Numbered from the stretch's first letter, positions 49,815 through 58,788 are shown. The stretch: DNA of 64,000 bases from Pseudonocardia cypriaca (GCF_006717045.1 NZ_VFPH01000002.1:2604001-2668000), one strand, 5' to 3'. The notes: generated by a model not told the origin, from the sequence alone. Numbers and translations: made by a program.

Positions 49815-49848
49815 GGCCGTCGCGCCCTTCGGTCTTCTCGAACACGCT

Positions 49849-50448
49849 CTACGGACGCTCGCGCCGGCGGCGCATCTCCCGCGTCAGATCCTCGGCGCGC
49901 TGCACGTGGACGTCGGGGACCTGCGTGACGAGCCGCTCGGTCCGGTCGGCCACCAGCGCCAGCTGGGTCCGCAGCTCCCGGGCCGCAGGCTCCTCCGGGG
50001 AGGACGGGCTGCGACCGAGGTAGGTGTCGAGGCACGCGGGCAGGTCGACGCGCACGATCTCGGCTGCGTCGGCGAGCCGCTCGGGCGCGGCGATCCGGTC
50101 GGTCTCCTGGTCGGCCACCTGGTCGAGCCGGGCGAGCACGAGGCGGACGGCGTCGAGGATCCGCGTGACGTCGGTGGCCGCGCCCTCCGGAAGTGCGCCC
50201 GCCCGCCCCTGTGCGCGGCGCAGCAACGCGGTGGCATCGGCGCGCAGCGAGTCGGTCAGGCGGGGCTCCGGCTCCGTGCGCGGGTCGCTCGGCCCGACGA
50301 GCGCGCCCACCCCGTACAGCCCGGCGGCGACCACCGGCCACACGTCGCCGATCACGCCGGCGACATGCAGGCCCACGCCGACCAGCGCGCCTGCCATCCC
50401 CGCGATGTTCTTCCGCGAGCCGAGGTAGCGGCGCACCCGGTCAGACAT
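49849..50448 (-). CDS. Small membrane protein with helical tail, third gene of the VWA operon
   Basis: 199 residues. Two hydrophobic helices at the N-terminus (KNIAGMAGALVGVGLHVAGV; WPVVAAGLYGVGALVGP) are followed by a ~150-residue charged, mostly helical domain (LTDSLRADATALLRRAQG; RILDAVRLVLARLDQVADQ; RTQLALVADRTERLV). I do not recognise the family; it faintly resembles XpaC/TelA-associated proteins. The ATG overlaps the end of the VWA gene by 8 bases, so the two are co-translated. A role assisting the VWA protein at the membrane is inferred. Confidence 0.7.
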   Translation of the reverse strand: MSDRVRRYLGSRKNIAGMAGALVGVGLHVAGVIGDVWPVVAAGLYGVGALVGPSDPRTEPEPRLTDSLRADATALLRRAQGRAGALPEGAATDVTRILDAVRLVLARLDQVADQETDRIAAPERLADAAEIVRVDLPACLDTYLGRSPSSPEEPAARELRTQLALVADRTERLVTQVPDVHVQRAEDLTREMRRRRERP

Positions 50449-52045
50449 ACCCGCGGATCTCCTTGAAGACCTCCGCGAGCGGCGCGGTGCGCGCGTCGAA
50501 CGTACGGCCGCCGGTGAGGCGGGCGACCTCCTCCATCTCGTCGACGTTGCTCTCCCCGAACAGCACGCAGAACACCGGCACGACGGCCCGGGACCCGATG
50601 AAGGCCTTGAACGACTCGAGGTCGGCGCCCGAGGTGTTCTCACCGTCGGTCATCAGCACGATGGAGGTGAACCGGTCCGGGTCTGCCGCGCTCTGCTCCC
50701 CCGCGATCCGGTACGCCTCCTCGAGGCTGTCGTAGATCGCGGTCTCACCCCCCGGCTGCAGGGCGGCTCCCGCGTCGGCGATCCGCTGACGATCCGGGCC
50801 CGGGTTCTCCTCGGCCACCGTGAACGTCTGCGGCGACTCCGGCGTGGTGGAGAACGGCAGCAGCGTGACCTGCTCCCGGCCGCGGAAGCGCCGGAACTGC
50901 CCCGTGAGCGAGGGGTCCGCCCCTGCGAGCCCGGCGAGCGCGCGCTGCAACGCCCCGATGCGCTCGTCGCCGGCCATCGAGCCGGACGTGTCCAGCACGT
51001 AGATCGTGCGGGACGGGCGGCGCAGCTTGTCGAAGTAGCTGGTGAGCAGCGCGTCGACGACGTCTGCCTGCGCCGGGAACGGCAGCTCGACGGCCGTCCC
51101 CGACGACGCGGGGAGAACACCGGGGACGGCGGGTTGCCGGTGGGTGCGCTCGGCGATCGTCCGCTGCACCGCGGGCGTGCGCAGGTGCTCGACGAGCCTG
51201 CGGTGCGCGTCCCGGGCCTCCGGCGACGCCGCTGCGAGCACGGTCAACGGGTACTCGGCCGTGACCACCCCGTCCGCGGGCCGGATCAGCTCGAGCGGTT
51301 CGGGGAGCGTGCCCGCCGCGTTCATCCCCAGCAGCACCGACTCGTAGTTGATCAGGCCGTCGACCGGCCCGCCCGGGTCGGCGCCGGTGGCCCGCCGGAC
51401 GAAGGACTCCTGGAGGAAGCCCGACGATCCGGCGGCGAGCGTCTGGGCGGCGAAGAAGTCGCGCAGCGCGGGCACCGTCGACTGCGCCTGCTCGAGGGTG
51501 AGCGCCGACCCGGCTCCGACGAGCGCGGTCGCCACCGCGACCACCGCCGAGAACCCCGAGTTGGACGCCGACGGGTCGGTCATCCCGTACGTGAACCGCC
51601 GGGCACCGGCAGCGGCCGCGATCTCCGACCACGTGACGGGGCGGCCGACCCAGCCGAGTCGCTCGGCCACCGATCGGCGCAGGCCGAGCACGACCGGCGA
51701 GGACATGATGTCGGTCGCGGTGCCGAGCCGGGCCTGCGCCCCGGGCTGCAGCGCGAGGTAGCGGTTGGAGGAGAACCAGATCGCGTCGTGGTCCGCCTCG
51801 GCGGCGCCGGACGACACGGCCTCGGCGCCGTCGAGCGTGCCGACGGGGTCGAGCCGGATCCGCACACCGGTGGCCTCACCTGCCTCGGCGAGGACGGGTT
51901 CGAGGTCGAGCAGCTCGCTCCCGGCGAGCACCCGCAACGTGACGGGGGCGTCGGACGGCCCCACGTCCAGCTGTGGCCCGGTGCTCTCGGCGCCGGCGCA
52001 GCCGGCCGCGAGCACGAGCACCAGTGCGGCGGCGATCCGCTTCAC
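50441..52045 (-). CDS. Lipoprotein with substrate-binding-like and von Willebrand A domains
   Basis: 534 residues. A lipobox (VLVLAAGC) puts it on the outer face of the membrane. Residues ~30-320 look like a type 2 periplasmic binding fold (VTLRVLAGSELLDLEPVLAEAG; NSGFSAVVAVATALVGAG). Residues ~345-534 are a VWA domain with the MIDAS motif DTSGSMAGD, then TAIYDSLEEAYR and LMTDGENTSGADLESF. VWA domains bind metal and partner proteins. The GTG overlaps the upstream stop by 4 bases. Actinobacteria have such fused proteins, but their role is not established. Confidence 0.85.
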   Translation of the reverse strand: MKRIAAALVLVLAAGCAGAESTGPQLDVGPSDAPVTLRVLAGSELLDLEPVLAEAGEATGVRIRLDPVGTLDGAEAVSSGAAEADHDAIWFSSNRYLALQPGAQARLGTATDIMSSPVVLGLRRSVAERLGWVGRPVTWSEIAAAAGARRFTYGMTDPSASNSGFSAVVAVATALVGAGSALTLEQAQSTVPALRDFFAAQTLAAGSSGFLQESFVRRATGADPGGPVDGLINYESVLLGMNAAGTLPEPLELIRPADGVVTAEYPLTVLAAASPEARDAHRRLVEHLRTPAVQRTIAERTHRQPAVPGVLPASSGTAVELPFPAQADVVDALLTSYFDKLRRPSRTIYVLDTSGSMAGDERIGALQRALAGLAGADPSLTGQFRRFRGREQVTLLPFSTTPESPQTFTVAEENPGPDRQRIADAGAALQPGGETAIYDSLEEAYRIAGEQSAADPDRFTSIVLMTDGENTSGADLESFKAFIGSRAVVPVFCVLFGESNVDEMEEVARLTGGRTFDARTAPLAEVFKEIRGYV

Positions 52046-53145
52046 GGGGTGCACCCGAGCAGCGCCAACATGCCCTCCAAGGTGTCGAACGACGGTGGCT
52101 CGACGACGTTGACGAGCGCGGGTGGCTCCGGCAGGCCGCGGTCCCGGAACGCCGCGGCGAACGCGCGGGGGTCGGTGGGCCGGAAGCCGTGCTGGGCGGC
52201 GAGCGTGGCGAGCTGCGGATCGCTGGTCAGGAGCTCCCCGACCCGGTCGCCGGCCGGGGTGAGCGGCACGAGGGTGTGCCGCGAGAAGATCGTCGGGCTC
52301 GGGTAGAGCAGCCGCGCGTCGGCGGGCAGCACCGGGTCCGGCGAGAGCGCCTCGGCCAGGTACTGGGCCTCGTAGACCACGGCCATCGGCACCCGGCCCA
52401 TCCCCGCCGACAGGTAGTCCTCGAACAGCACCTCCGTGGTGGGCGGCAGGTAGCCCTGGTCGCGGAAGAGCGGCTGGACGGTGGGGGTGACCTGCGCGGC
52501 GACCGTGCGGTCGGTGACCACCCCGTCGGCGTTCGCCACGTAGGAGGCGATGCCGAGGTACATCGCCGCGGAGTTGGACTGGCACGGCGCGGTGGTCGAG
52601 AGGAGCACGTCCTTGCGCGCCGGGAAGGTGGTGTTGCCCGGCAGCTGGTCCCACCGGGTGCCGGCCGCGGCGAGCTCCAGGTACCGGTGGACGTCGAAGG
52701 TGGTGCTGCCGGGCGCGACGACGCCGGCCTGCGTGAGCAGCTCGACGATCGGCCCGAACGTGGCCACCGCCATCGGGGAGGAGAACGGGGCGTACGTCCG
52801 CGGGGTGGGGTGCTGCGCGAGCAGCTTGTCGGCGGCAGGCGAGCTGGAGGGGAACGCGAAGTCGTAGCCCTCGAGCCGCACGGTGGTGGCGATCTGGCGC
52901 GACCCAGCCGGGTCGATGCGCAGCTCGAGCCCGTGGGCCCGGAACGCATCCCGCACCCGCTCGTCGGCGAAGAACGCCTCCTTCTCCGACCCGATGACGC
53001 CGGTGACCACCGTCAGCGCCGCAGGCTCCGGCTCCTGTCCGCCGATGTCGCGCAGCACCACGAAACCGATCACGCCCAGCAGGGCGAGCGCGAGCAACCA
53101 ACTGAGGACCCGCCTGCCGGAACGCCGGCCCGCCGGAGCGGTCAT
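52042..53145 (-). CDS. Membrane-anchored substrate-binding-like protein, first gene of the VWA operon
   Basis: 367 residues. A basic head and single helix (VLSWLLALALLGVIGFVVL) anchor an extracellular domain. It reads like a type 2 periplasmic binding protein (ALTVVTGVIGSEKEAFFADERVR; FAFPSSSPAADKL; PCQSNSAAMYLGIASYVAN). No ABC permease or ATPase accompanies it, so it is not a normal transport receptor. ATG start at 53145. The gene shares a compact operon with the VWA lipoprotein and the small membrane protein and could form a surface complex with them. Confidence 0.8.
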   Translation of the reverse strand: MTAPAGRRSGRRVLSWLLALALLGVIGFVVLRDIGGQEPEPAALTVVTGVIGSEKEAFFADERVRDAFRAHGLELRIDPAGSRQIATTVRLEGYDFAFPSSSPAADKLLAQHPTPRTYAPFSSPMAVATFGPIVELLTQAGVVAPGSTTFDVHRYLELAAAGTRWDQLPGNTTFPARKDVLLSTTAPCQSNSAAMYLGIASYVANADGVVTDRTVAAQVTPTVQPLFRDQGYLPPTTEVLFEDYLSAGMGRVPMAVVYEAQYLAEALSPDPVLPADARLLYPSPTIFSRHTLVPLTPAGDRVGELLTSDPQLATLAAQHGFRPTDPRAFAAAFRDRGLPEPPALVNVVEPPSFDTLEGMLALLGCTP

Positions 53146-53231
53146 GCCGTGATCGTCACCTGGTGGGGTGAACGAGCCATGAACACGAGGCCCCGACTTC
53201 GTGCGCCTCGTCCCTACTCCGCAAGTCCCCA

Positions 53232-53286
53232 TCCGACGAACGGCGCGTTCGTCGGTACCTATCCGACCAACGCGCCGTTCGTCGGA
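53232..53286 (-). repeat. 55-bp double palindrome (copy A3)
   Basis: Palindromes 53232-53256 and 53262-53286 around the linker ACCTA, in the same orientation as A2. Read on the minus strand, its linker gives the TAG stop of the LysR gene, exactly as A1 does for the oxidoreductase at 3564. Confidence 0.9.
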
Positions 53287-54185
53287 ATCACGGGGCCCCG
53301 CATCGGCGCCTTGGCGCGGGCTATGCGGCAGAGCTCCAGCGCCGCCGGGCCCGCCCGCTCGTCCGCGCCGACCGCGACCGCCACCTCCCAGTCGATCGCC
53401 GCGCCGCCGGGGAGCGGCCGGACGGCGAGCCCTGCCGCGCTCTTCTTGCGGGCCACCGCCTCCGGGACGATCGCGATGCCGAGCCCGTGGTGGACGAGGT
53501 CGATGAGGCCGTGCACGTCGTTGACCTCGAGCGCGACCTCGCGAGGCCGACCCGCCTGCGCGAACGCCCGGTCGCCGAGCTGGCGGATGCTCCACTCGGG
53601 CGGGAAGTCGACGAAGACCTGGGCGGCCAGGTCGGCCCACGTCGGCTCCCCCGTCGCAACGGGGTGCTCGGGGTGGCACATCAGCACCATCGGGCTGCGC
53701 GCCACCGGGAACAGCAGCACGCCCTCCGGGACCGGGCCGGTGACCGCGACGAACGCGACGTCGACCCGGCTCGCCGGGATCTGTTCGAGCAGGGCGAGCG
53801 AGCCCTCGTGGCGCAGCCGGACGTCCACGCCCGGGTGCGCGGCGCGGAACGCCGCGAGCACCGCCGGGACGTCGACGCCCGTGATGCACTGCTCGGTGCC
53901 GACGACGACCGTGCCGCGCAGCAGGCCTTGCACCGCGGCGGCGGCATCGCGGGCCGCGGCGACACCCGCGAGCGCGCGTCGCGCGTCGGCGAGCACGGCC
54001 CGCCCGACCTCGGTGAGCTCGACGTGGCGCGTGGACCGCACGAACAGCGGCGCGCCGAGCTCGCGCTCGAGGGCCCGGATCGAGGCCGAGAGCCCCGACT
54101 GCGACACCATCGCGCGCTGCGCGGCCCTGGTGAAGTGCCGTTCCTCGGCAACCGCGACGAAGTACTCGAGCTGCCGGAGTTCCAC
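53259..54185 (-). CDS. LysR family regulator
   Basis: 308 residues. HTH: ELRQLEYFVAVAEERHFTRAAQ, SQSGLSASIRALERELGAPLF. Effector domain: VVVGTEQCITGVDVPAVLAAF onward. Start at GTG 54185, placed at the HTH. The C-terminus ends IPTNGALVG plus TAG, which are encoded by the 55-bp repeat A3; the same tail pattern is found on the unrelated oxidoreductase at 3564. It is divergent from an aldo/keto reductase, its likely target. Confidence 0.9.
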   Translation of the reverse strand: MELRQLEYFVAVAEERHFTRAAQRAMVSQSGLSASIRALERELGAPLFVRSTRHVELTEVGRAVLADARRALAGVAAARDAAAAVQGLLRGTVVVGTEQCITGVDVPAVLAAFRAAHPGVDVRLRHEGSLALLEQIPASRVDVAFVAVTGPVPEGVLLFPVARSPMVLMCHPEHPVATGEPTWADLAAQVFVDFPPEWSIRQLGDRAFAQAGRPREVALEVNDVHGLIDLVHHGLGIAIVPEAVARKKSAAGLAVRPLPGGAAIDWEVAVAVGADERAGPAALELCRIARAKAPMRGPVIPTNGALVG

Positions 54186-54285
54186 GACTGAGAAGCGTAG
54201 GTGCTCACTGCGAGCAGATCCATCTGTTGGACAGGTGAATGCCGGGCGACGAGGATCGGGGCCAACACCGAGAACAGGAGGACGG

Positions 54286-55284
54286 GTGTCACTTCCGACA
54301 GCCGAGCTGGGTACGACCGGCATGGAGCTCACCAGGGTCGGGTTCGGGGCCTGGGCGATCGGGGGCGGCGACTGGGCGGCCTCGTGGGGGCCGCAGGACG
54401 ACGACGAGTCCGTCGCGGCCATCCGGCACGCCATCGCGTCCGGCATCAACTGGATCGACACGGCCGCGGTCTACGGCCTCGGGCACTCCGAGGAGGTCGT
54501 CGGGCGGGCACTGGCGTCGATCCCCGAAGCCGAGCGGCCCTACGTCTTCACCAAGTGCGGGCTCGTCTGGGACGACGCCGACCGCAGCGCGCGGCCGCGC
54601 CGGGTGATGGAGCCGGCCGTCGTCCGCCGCGACGTCGAGACCTCCCTGCGCCGGCTCGGCGTGGAGCGGATCGACCTCTACCAGGTGCACTGGCCCGCCG
54701 AGGACGGCACGCCGCTCGAGGAGTACTGGCAGGTCATGGTCGACCTGCGGACCGAGGGCAAGGTGCGCGCGGTCGGGCTGTCCAACCACGACGTCGACCA
54801 GCTCCAGGCGGCCGAGAAGATCGGTCACGTCGACTCGCTGCAGCCGCCGTTCTCCGCGGTCAAGCGCGCCGCGGCACGTGAGCTGGCGTGGTGCCACGAG
54901 AACGGCACCGGGGTGATCGTCTACTCGCCGATGCAGTCCGGCCTGCTCACCGGCGCGTTCACCGCCGAGCGGGTGGCCTCGCTGCCCGCCGACGACTGGC
55001 GCCGCAGCGGCCCCGAGTTCACGACGAACCTGGACCGCAACCTCGCCCTCTCCGACGCACTCGAGCCGATCGCGCAGCGCCACGGCGTGACGCGCGGCGC
55101 CGTCGCCGTGGCCTGGACGCTCGCCTGGCCGGGCGTCACGGGTGCGATCGTCGGTGCACGCAGGCCCGAGCAGATCGATGGCTGGATCGCGGCGAACGAC
55201 CTCGAGCTGACGGCGGACGACCTCGGCGAGATCGAAGAGGCGATCATCCGCACCGGGGCGGGCGAGGGCCCGACGCGCCCCTGA
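54286..55284 (+). CDS. Aldo/keto reductase
   Basis: 332 residues. The family's catalytic tetrad is present: WIDTAAVYGLGHSEEVVG (Asp, Tyr), YVFTKCGLVWDD (Lys) and YQVHWP (His). The cofactor site has PEQIDGWIAAND and GVTGAIVGARRPEQ. It reduces aldehydes or ketones with NADPH in the cytoplasm. The GTG start has AGGAGG 4 bases upstream. Divergent from the LysR gene. It ends before the convergent rsmI, with repeat C between. Confidence 0.93.
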   Translation: MSLPTAELGTTGMELTRVGFGAWAIGGGDWAASWGPQDDDESVAAIRHAIASGINWIDTAAVYGLGHSEEVVGRALASIPEAERPYVFTKCGLVWDDADRSARPRRVMEPAVVRRDVETSLRRLGVERIDLYQVHWPAEDGTPLEEYWQVMVDLRTEGKVRAVGLSNHDVDQLQAAEKIGHVDSLQPPFSAVKRAAARELAWCHENGTGVIVYSPMQSGLLTGAFTAERVASLPADDWRRSGPEFTTNLDRNLALSDALEPIAQRHGVTRGAVAVAWTLAWPGVTGAIVGARRPEQIDGWIAANDLELTADDLGEIEEAIIRTGAGEGPTRP

Positions 55285-55310
55285 GGCCGCCCCACACCCG
55301 CCACCCGCAT

Positions 55311-55363
55311 GTCAGCAAAGTGGCTTTACTGACGCATCACGTCAGCAAAGCCACCTTGCTGAC
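55311..55363. repeat. Double hairpin repeat, core GTCAGCAAAG (family C)
   Basis: GTCAGCAAAGTGGCTTTACTGAC (55311-55333) and a second copy at 55341-55363 are imperfect 23-bp palindromes spaced by 30 bp with the linker GCATCAC. It lies between two convergent gene ends and probably terminates both. The 30-bp period matches the family A element. Confidence 0.85.
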
Positions 55364-55378
55364 ACCGGGGAGGGCGGG

Positions 55379-56233
55379 TCACGAGGGGCGGGTCGCCAGC
55401 GTCGCCGCGTACAGCTCGCGCTTCCGGACGCCCGCCGCCTCCGCGACCGCGGCCACCGCGTCCTTCAGGCGCTCGCCGTCGGCCACCCGCTCCTGCACGG
55501 CGTCGACCAGCGACTCGACGGTGGGCGCCTCGGCGGGCGCCGCTCCGGCCAGCACCACCGTGATCTCGCCGCGCACCGGACCTTCGACCGCCCACCCGGC
55601 GAGCTCGTCGAGGGGCCCGCGCAGCACCTCCTCGTGCGTCTTGGTCAGCTCGCGGCACACCGCGGCCGCGCGCTCGGCGCCGAGGACGTCGACGGCCGCG
55701 GTCAGGGTGTCGGCGAGCCGGTGCGGCGACTCGAAGAACACCACCGCCCGTGGTTCGGTGGCGAGGCCTGCCAGCCAGCGCCGCCGCTCGCCGTCGCGAC
55801 GCGGTGCGAAGCCCTCGAAGCAGAACCGCTCGGCCGGCAGGCCGGACAGCACGAGTGCCGTGGTGACGGCGGACGGGCCGGGCAGGCACGTCACGGGGAG
55901 ATCGGCGGCGGCAGCGGCGGCGACCAGCCGGTAGCCGGGGTCGGAGACGGCGGGCATCCCGGCGTCGGTCACGACGAGGACGGTGCGTCCGGCGCGGACG
56001 TCGTCGAGCAGCCGGGGCAGCCGGGCGGCTTCCACCGCGTCGTAGTGGCTGATCACCCGGCCGGTGACCGCCACGCCGAGCGCCGCCGCGAGCGAGCGCA
56101 GCCTGCGCGTGTCCTCGGCGGCGACGACGTCGGCGGTGGCCATCGCGTCGCGCAGGCGTTGGGAGGCGTCGCGGGCGTCGCCGAGCGGGGTGGCCGCAAG
56201 CACGAGCCGACCGGGACCTGAACCAGAGGACAC
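55379..56233 (-). CDS. rsmI: 16S rRNA 2'-O-ribose C1402 methyltransferase RsmI
   Basis: 284 residues. Family motifs: LVLAATPLGDARDASQRL, VVAAEDTRRLRSLA, VISHYDAVEAARLPRLL, LVVTDAGMPAVSDPGYRL and CFEGFAPRR. It methylates the ribose of C1402 using SAM. The GTG start follows a compact gap to the divergent pmt gene (24 bases), the same divergent pair known from mycobacteria (Rv1003-Rv1002). Confidence 0.96.
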   Translation of the reverse strand: MSSGSGPGRLVLAATPLGDARDASQRLRDAMATADVVAAEDTRRLRSLAAALGVAVTGRVISHYDAVEAARLPRLLDDVRAGRTVLVVTDAGMPAVSDPGYRLVAAAAAADLPVTCLPGPSAVTTALVLSGLPAERFCFEGFAPRRDGERRRWLAGLATEPRAVVFFESPHRLADTLTAAVDVLGAERAAAVCRELTKTHEEVLRGPLDELAGWAVEGPVRGEITVVLAGAAPAEAPTVESLVDAVQERVADGERLKDAVAAVAEAAGVRKRELYAATLATRPS

Positions 56234-56257
56234 GGGCCACAGCCTACGATCGGGCGG

Positions 56258-57868
56258 ATGGTCATCCGGGCGGTCGAGGCCTTGCGCACCCGGGCAGCCT
56301 CGAACGACCGGCCCGTCGGGGGTGTCGAGCCGCTCGGGGCGAGCCCTGAGGTGCCCCCGCGCCCGCTCGACCCCACCGCCGTCCTCGGACCCCCACCGCC
56401 CACCGACCGGCTGCGCGGATGGGCCGTCACGATCCTCCTCACGCTCGTCGCGGGCGTCGTGCGCTTCGCCGGGCTCGGCTACCCGACCGACGCCGGCAAC
56501 CCGGTCTTCGACGAGAAGCACTACGTGCCGCAGGCGTGGCAGATGCTGCGCAACGGCGGTGTGGAGGACAACCCGGGCTACGAGCTGGTGGTGCACCCAC
56601 CGCTCGGCAAGCAGCTCATCGCGCTCGGCGAGCTGCTCCTCGGCTACGACGGGTTCGGCTGGCGCGCCGCGTCCGCCCTCGCCGGCACGCTCGCGGTGCT
56701 GCTCGTCGTCCGCGTGGGGCGCAGGCTCACCGGGTCCACGCTGCTCGGCGGGATCGGCGGCATCCTGCTGATCTGCGATGGCCTCTCGCACGTGCAGTCG
56801 CGGATGGGGATGCTCGACAGCTTCTCGGCGTTCTTCGTGCTCGCCGCGTTCGCCGCCCTGCTCTGCGACCGCGACGACGTGCGCGCCCGCATGGCGCTCG
56901 TGATCACCGAGGGCCGGGTCGACGACACCCCCTACGGGCCGCGGTTCGGCGTGCGGTGGTGGCGGCTACTGGCCGGCGCGTTGCTCGGCTGGGGTGCGGC
57001 GGTCAAGTGGTCGGGGTCGTACTGGGTGGCCGGTTTCGCGTTGCTGGTCCTGCTGTGGGACGTCGGCGTCCGGCGGGCCGCCGGGGTGCGGCGGCCGTGG
57101 GTCGGCACCCTGCGCCGCGACCTCGGGCCCGCGGTGTGGGCGCTCGCCGTCGTCCCGGTCCTCGCGTACCTGTCGGCGTGGTGGGGCTGGTTCCGCAGCG
57201 AGACCGGCATCGACCGGCACGCGGTGGGCGTCGAGGTGGGCACCGGTGGCCCGTGGTCGTTCCTGCCGGACGCGCTGCGCTCGCTCTGGTACTACAGCGG
57301 CAAGGTGCTGGAGTTCCACTCGAGCCTCACCACCGAGGCCAGCGGCGTGCACCCGTGGGAGTCGAAGCCGTGGACGTGGCCGATGGGGCTGCGCCCGATG
57401 CTCTACCACTACGCGTCGGGCGACCAGGTCACCGGCTGCGGCCGCACCGACTGCATCAGCGCCGTGATGCTGATCGGCACTCCCGCGCTGTGGTGGCCCG
57501 CGGTCGTCGTGCTGTGCTTCGCCCTGTGGCGCCTGCTCACCCGCTTCGACTGGCGCTACGGGGCCGTGCTGCTCGCGTACGGCGCGGGCATCCTGCCGTG
57601 GTTCGCCAACATGTCCCGCCAGATGTACTACTTCTACATGGCACCGCTGGCGCCGTTCCTGGTGCTCGCCACGGTGCTGGTGATGGGCGAGGTGCTCGGG
57701 CCGGCCGGCGCCGGGCGGGAGCGGCGTCAGACCGGCCTGCTGGTCGTCGGGCTCTGGACCGGCCTCGTCGTCGCCAACTTCGCGTGGCTCTGGCCGATCC
57801 TGATGGGCGTGCCCATCACACCGGAGATGTGGGACTCGCAGCTGTGGCTGCCGTCCTGGCGGCAGTAG
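56258..57868 (+). CDS. pmt: Polyprenyl-phosphate-mannose protein mannosyltransferase (Pmt)
   Basis: 536 residues, about 10 helices. The conserved first loop DEKHYVPQAWQMLRNGGVEDNPGYE and VVHPPLGKQLI hold the catalytic Asp-Glu pair. It transfers mannose from polyprenyl phosphate to secreted proteins on Ser/Thr, outside the membrane. The orthologue in M. tuberculosis is Rv1002c. A ~50-residue N-terminal cytoplasmic Pro-rich stretch precedes the first helix. ATG start used. Confidence 0.95.
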   Translation: MVIRAVEALRTRAASNDRPVGGVEPLGASPEVPPRPLDPTAVLGPPPPTDRLRGWAVTILLTLVAGVVRFAGLGYPTDAGNPVFDEKHYVPQAWQMLRNGGVEDNPGYELVVHPPLGKQLIALGELLLGYDGFGWRAASALAGTLAVLLVVRVGRRLTGSTLLGGIGGILLICDGLSHVQSRMGMLDSFSAFFVLAAFAALLCDRDDVRARMALVITEGRVDDTPYGPRFGVRWWRLLAGALLGWGAAVKWSGSYWVAGFALLVLLWDVGVRRAAGVRRPWVGTLRRDLGPAVWALAVVPVLAYLSAWWGWFRSETGIDRHAVGVEVGTGGPWSFLPDALRSLWYYSGKVLEFHSSLTTEASGVHPWESKPWTWPMGLRPMLYHYASGDQVTGCGRTDCISAVMLIGTPALWWPAVVVLCFALWRLLTRFDWRYGAVLLAYGAGILPWFANMSRQMYYFYMAPLAPFLVLATVLVMGEVLGPAGAGRERRQTGLLVVGLWTGLVVANFAWLWPILMGVPITPEMWDSQLWLPSWRQ

Positions 57869-57885
57869 CTATCAGGCCCCAGTGA

Positions 57886-58788
57886 TCAGGCGCCGGCCAG
57901 CAGAGCACTCGCCGTCAGCGCGAGGCAGGCGCTCAGCAGCTGGGTGCGGGTGAGGCGCTCGCCGAGCACCACGCGGGCCAGCAGCACGACCACCACGGGG
58001 TAGAGCGACACCACCACCGCGCTGATCCCCAGGTCGCCCATCCGCGTGGCCACGAGGAACAGCACGTTGGCCAGGGTGTCGAACACGCCGCTCACGACCA
58101 TCAGCACCACCGGACCGCGCGCGCCCGGCCCGGCGACTCGCCGCGTCGGGACGCCGGACTCGCCGGGCACGGCCGCGGGACTCACGGTCCGGGCGCGGGT
58201 CGGCAGCGGCAGGTGGTGGCGCAGGACGAGACCGGTGAGCAGCACCACCGATGCGAGCCGGCCGGCGAGAAGCGGCCACAGCCCCGAGTCGGCAGGGGCG
58301 GCGTCCACCGCGACGAAGAACGTGCCGAAGCCGACGCCCGCAGCCAGTCCCAGCAGGACGCCGGTGCTGGCGGCCCGGTCGTTCCGGGTGCCGGTGGTGG
58401 CCAGCAGGATGGCCACGAGCGCGACCCCGACGGCGAGCACGGCGACCGGCCCGAGCCGCTCACCGCCCAGCAACCCCACGGCGAGCGGGAGCCCCGCGCT
58501 GACCACCGCCGACAGCGGCGCGACCACGCCCATCGGCCCCACGGCGAGCGCCTTGAGATACAGCAGCAGCCCACTCACCCCGACGAGGCCTGCGAGCACC
58601 CCGAACCCGAACGCCGCAGGCGACGGGCGCCCCGCGAAGAACCCGATCGCGAGCAGCAGGCTCACCAGCCCGGCGGCCTGCGCGACGACCGTGACGACCA
58701 GCACCGAAGCTCGTCGCGCCGCCAGCCCGCCTGCGAAGTCGGCGATGCCGTACGTGACGGCGGAGGGCAGGGCGAACGGGACGGACAT
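57886..58788 (-). CDS. EamA/DMT family transporter with an internal repeat insertion
   Basis: 300 residues, ten helices in two EamA halves (FALPSAVTYGIADFAGGLAA; VVLMVVSGVFDTLANVLFLV). It exports a small metabolite. The second loop has an insert of ~18 codons derived from the 22-bp-phased GACTCGC array at 58131-58185 (PGESGVPTRRVAGPG), in frame, lengthening a cytoplasmic or external loop. The XRE-cupin regulator is divergent and its likely controller. ATG start. Confidence 0.85.
   Translation of the reverse strand: MSVPFALPSAVTYGIADFAGGLAARRASVLVVTVVAQAAGLVSLLLAIGFFAGRPSPAAFGFGVLAGLVGVSGLLLYLKALAVGPMGVVAPLSAVVSAGLPLAVGLLGGERLGPVAVLAVGVALVAILLATTGTRNDRAASTGVLLGLAAGVGFGTFFVAVDAAPADSGLWPLLAGRLASVVLLTGLVLRHHLPLPTRARTVSPAAVPGESGVPTRRVAGPGARGPVVLMVVSGVFDTLANVLFLVATRMGDLGISAVVVSLYPVVVVLLARVVLGERLTRTQLLSACLALTASALLAGA
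58131..58185 (-). repeat. 22-bp-phased GACTCGC array inside a coding sequence (E2)
   Basis: GACT cores at 58135, 58157 and 58179 are exactly 22 bp apart (GACTCGCCG, GACTCGCCG, GACTCACGG). It is one arm of the same family as 32161, here within the EamA gene, and preserves the frame (55 bp spanned but no stop). Confidence 0.75.

Larger units (their letters stand above)
49472..49848. other. 377-base gap with two gene remnants
   Basis: After the MFS stop there are about 95 bases without signal, then the minus-strand remnant at 49567-49663 and the plus-strand remnant at 49665-49814. These join at about 49664, which looks like a rearrangement breakpoint. The rest is the short tail before the gene at 49849. 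Confidence 0.6.

Noticed and set aside
51973..54285. Long plus-strand extension of the aldo/keto reductase frame
   Set aside because: It opposes the binding-like and LysR genes; the AGGAGG-GTG at 54286 fixes the true start.
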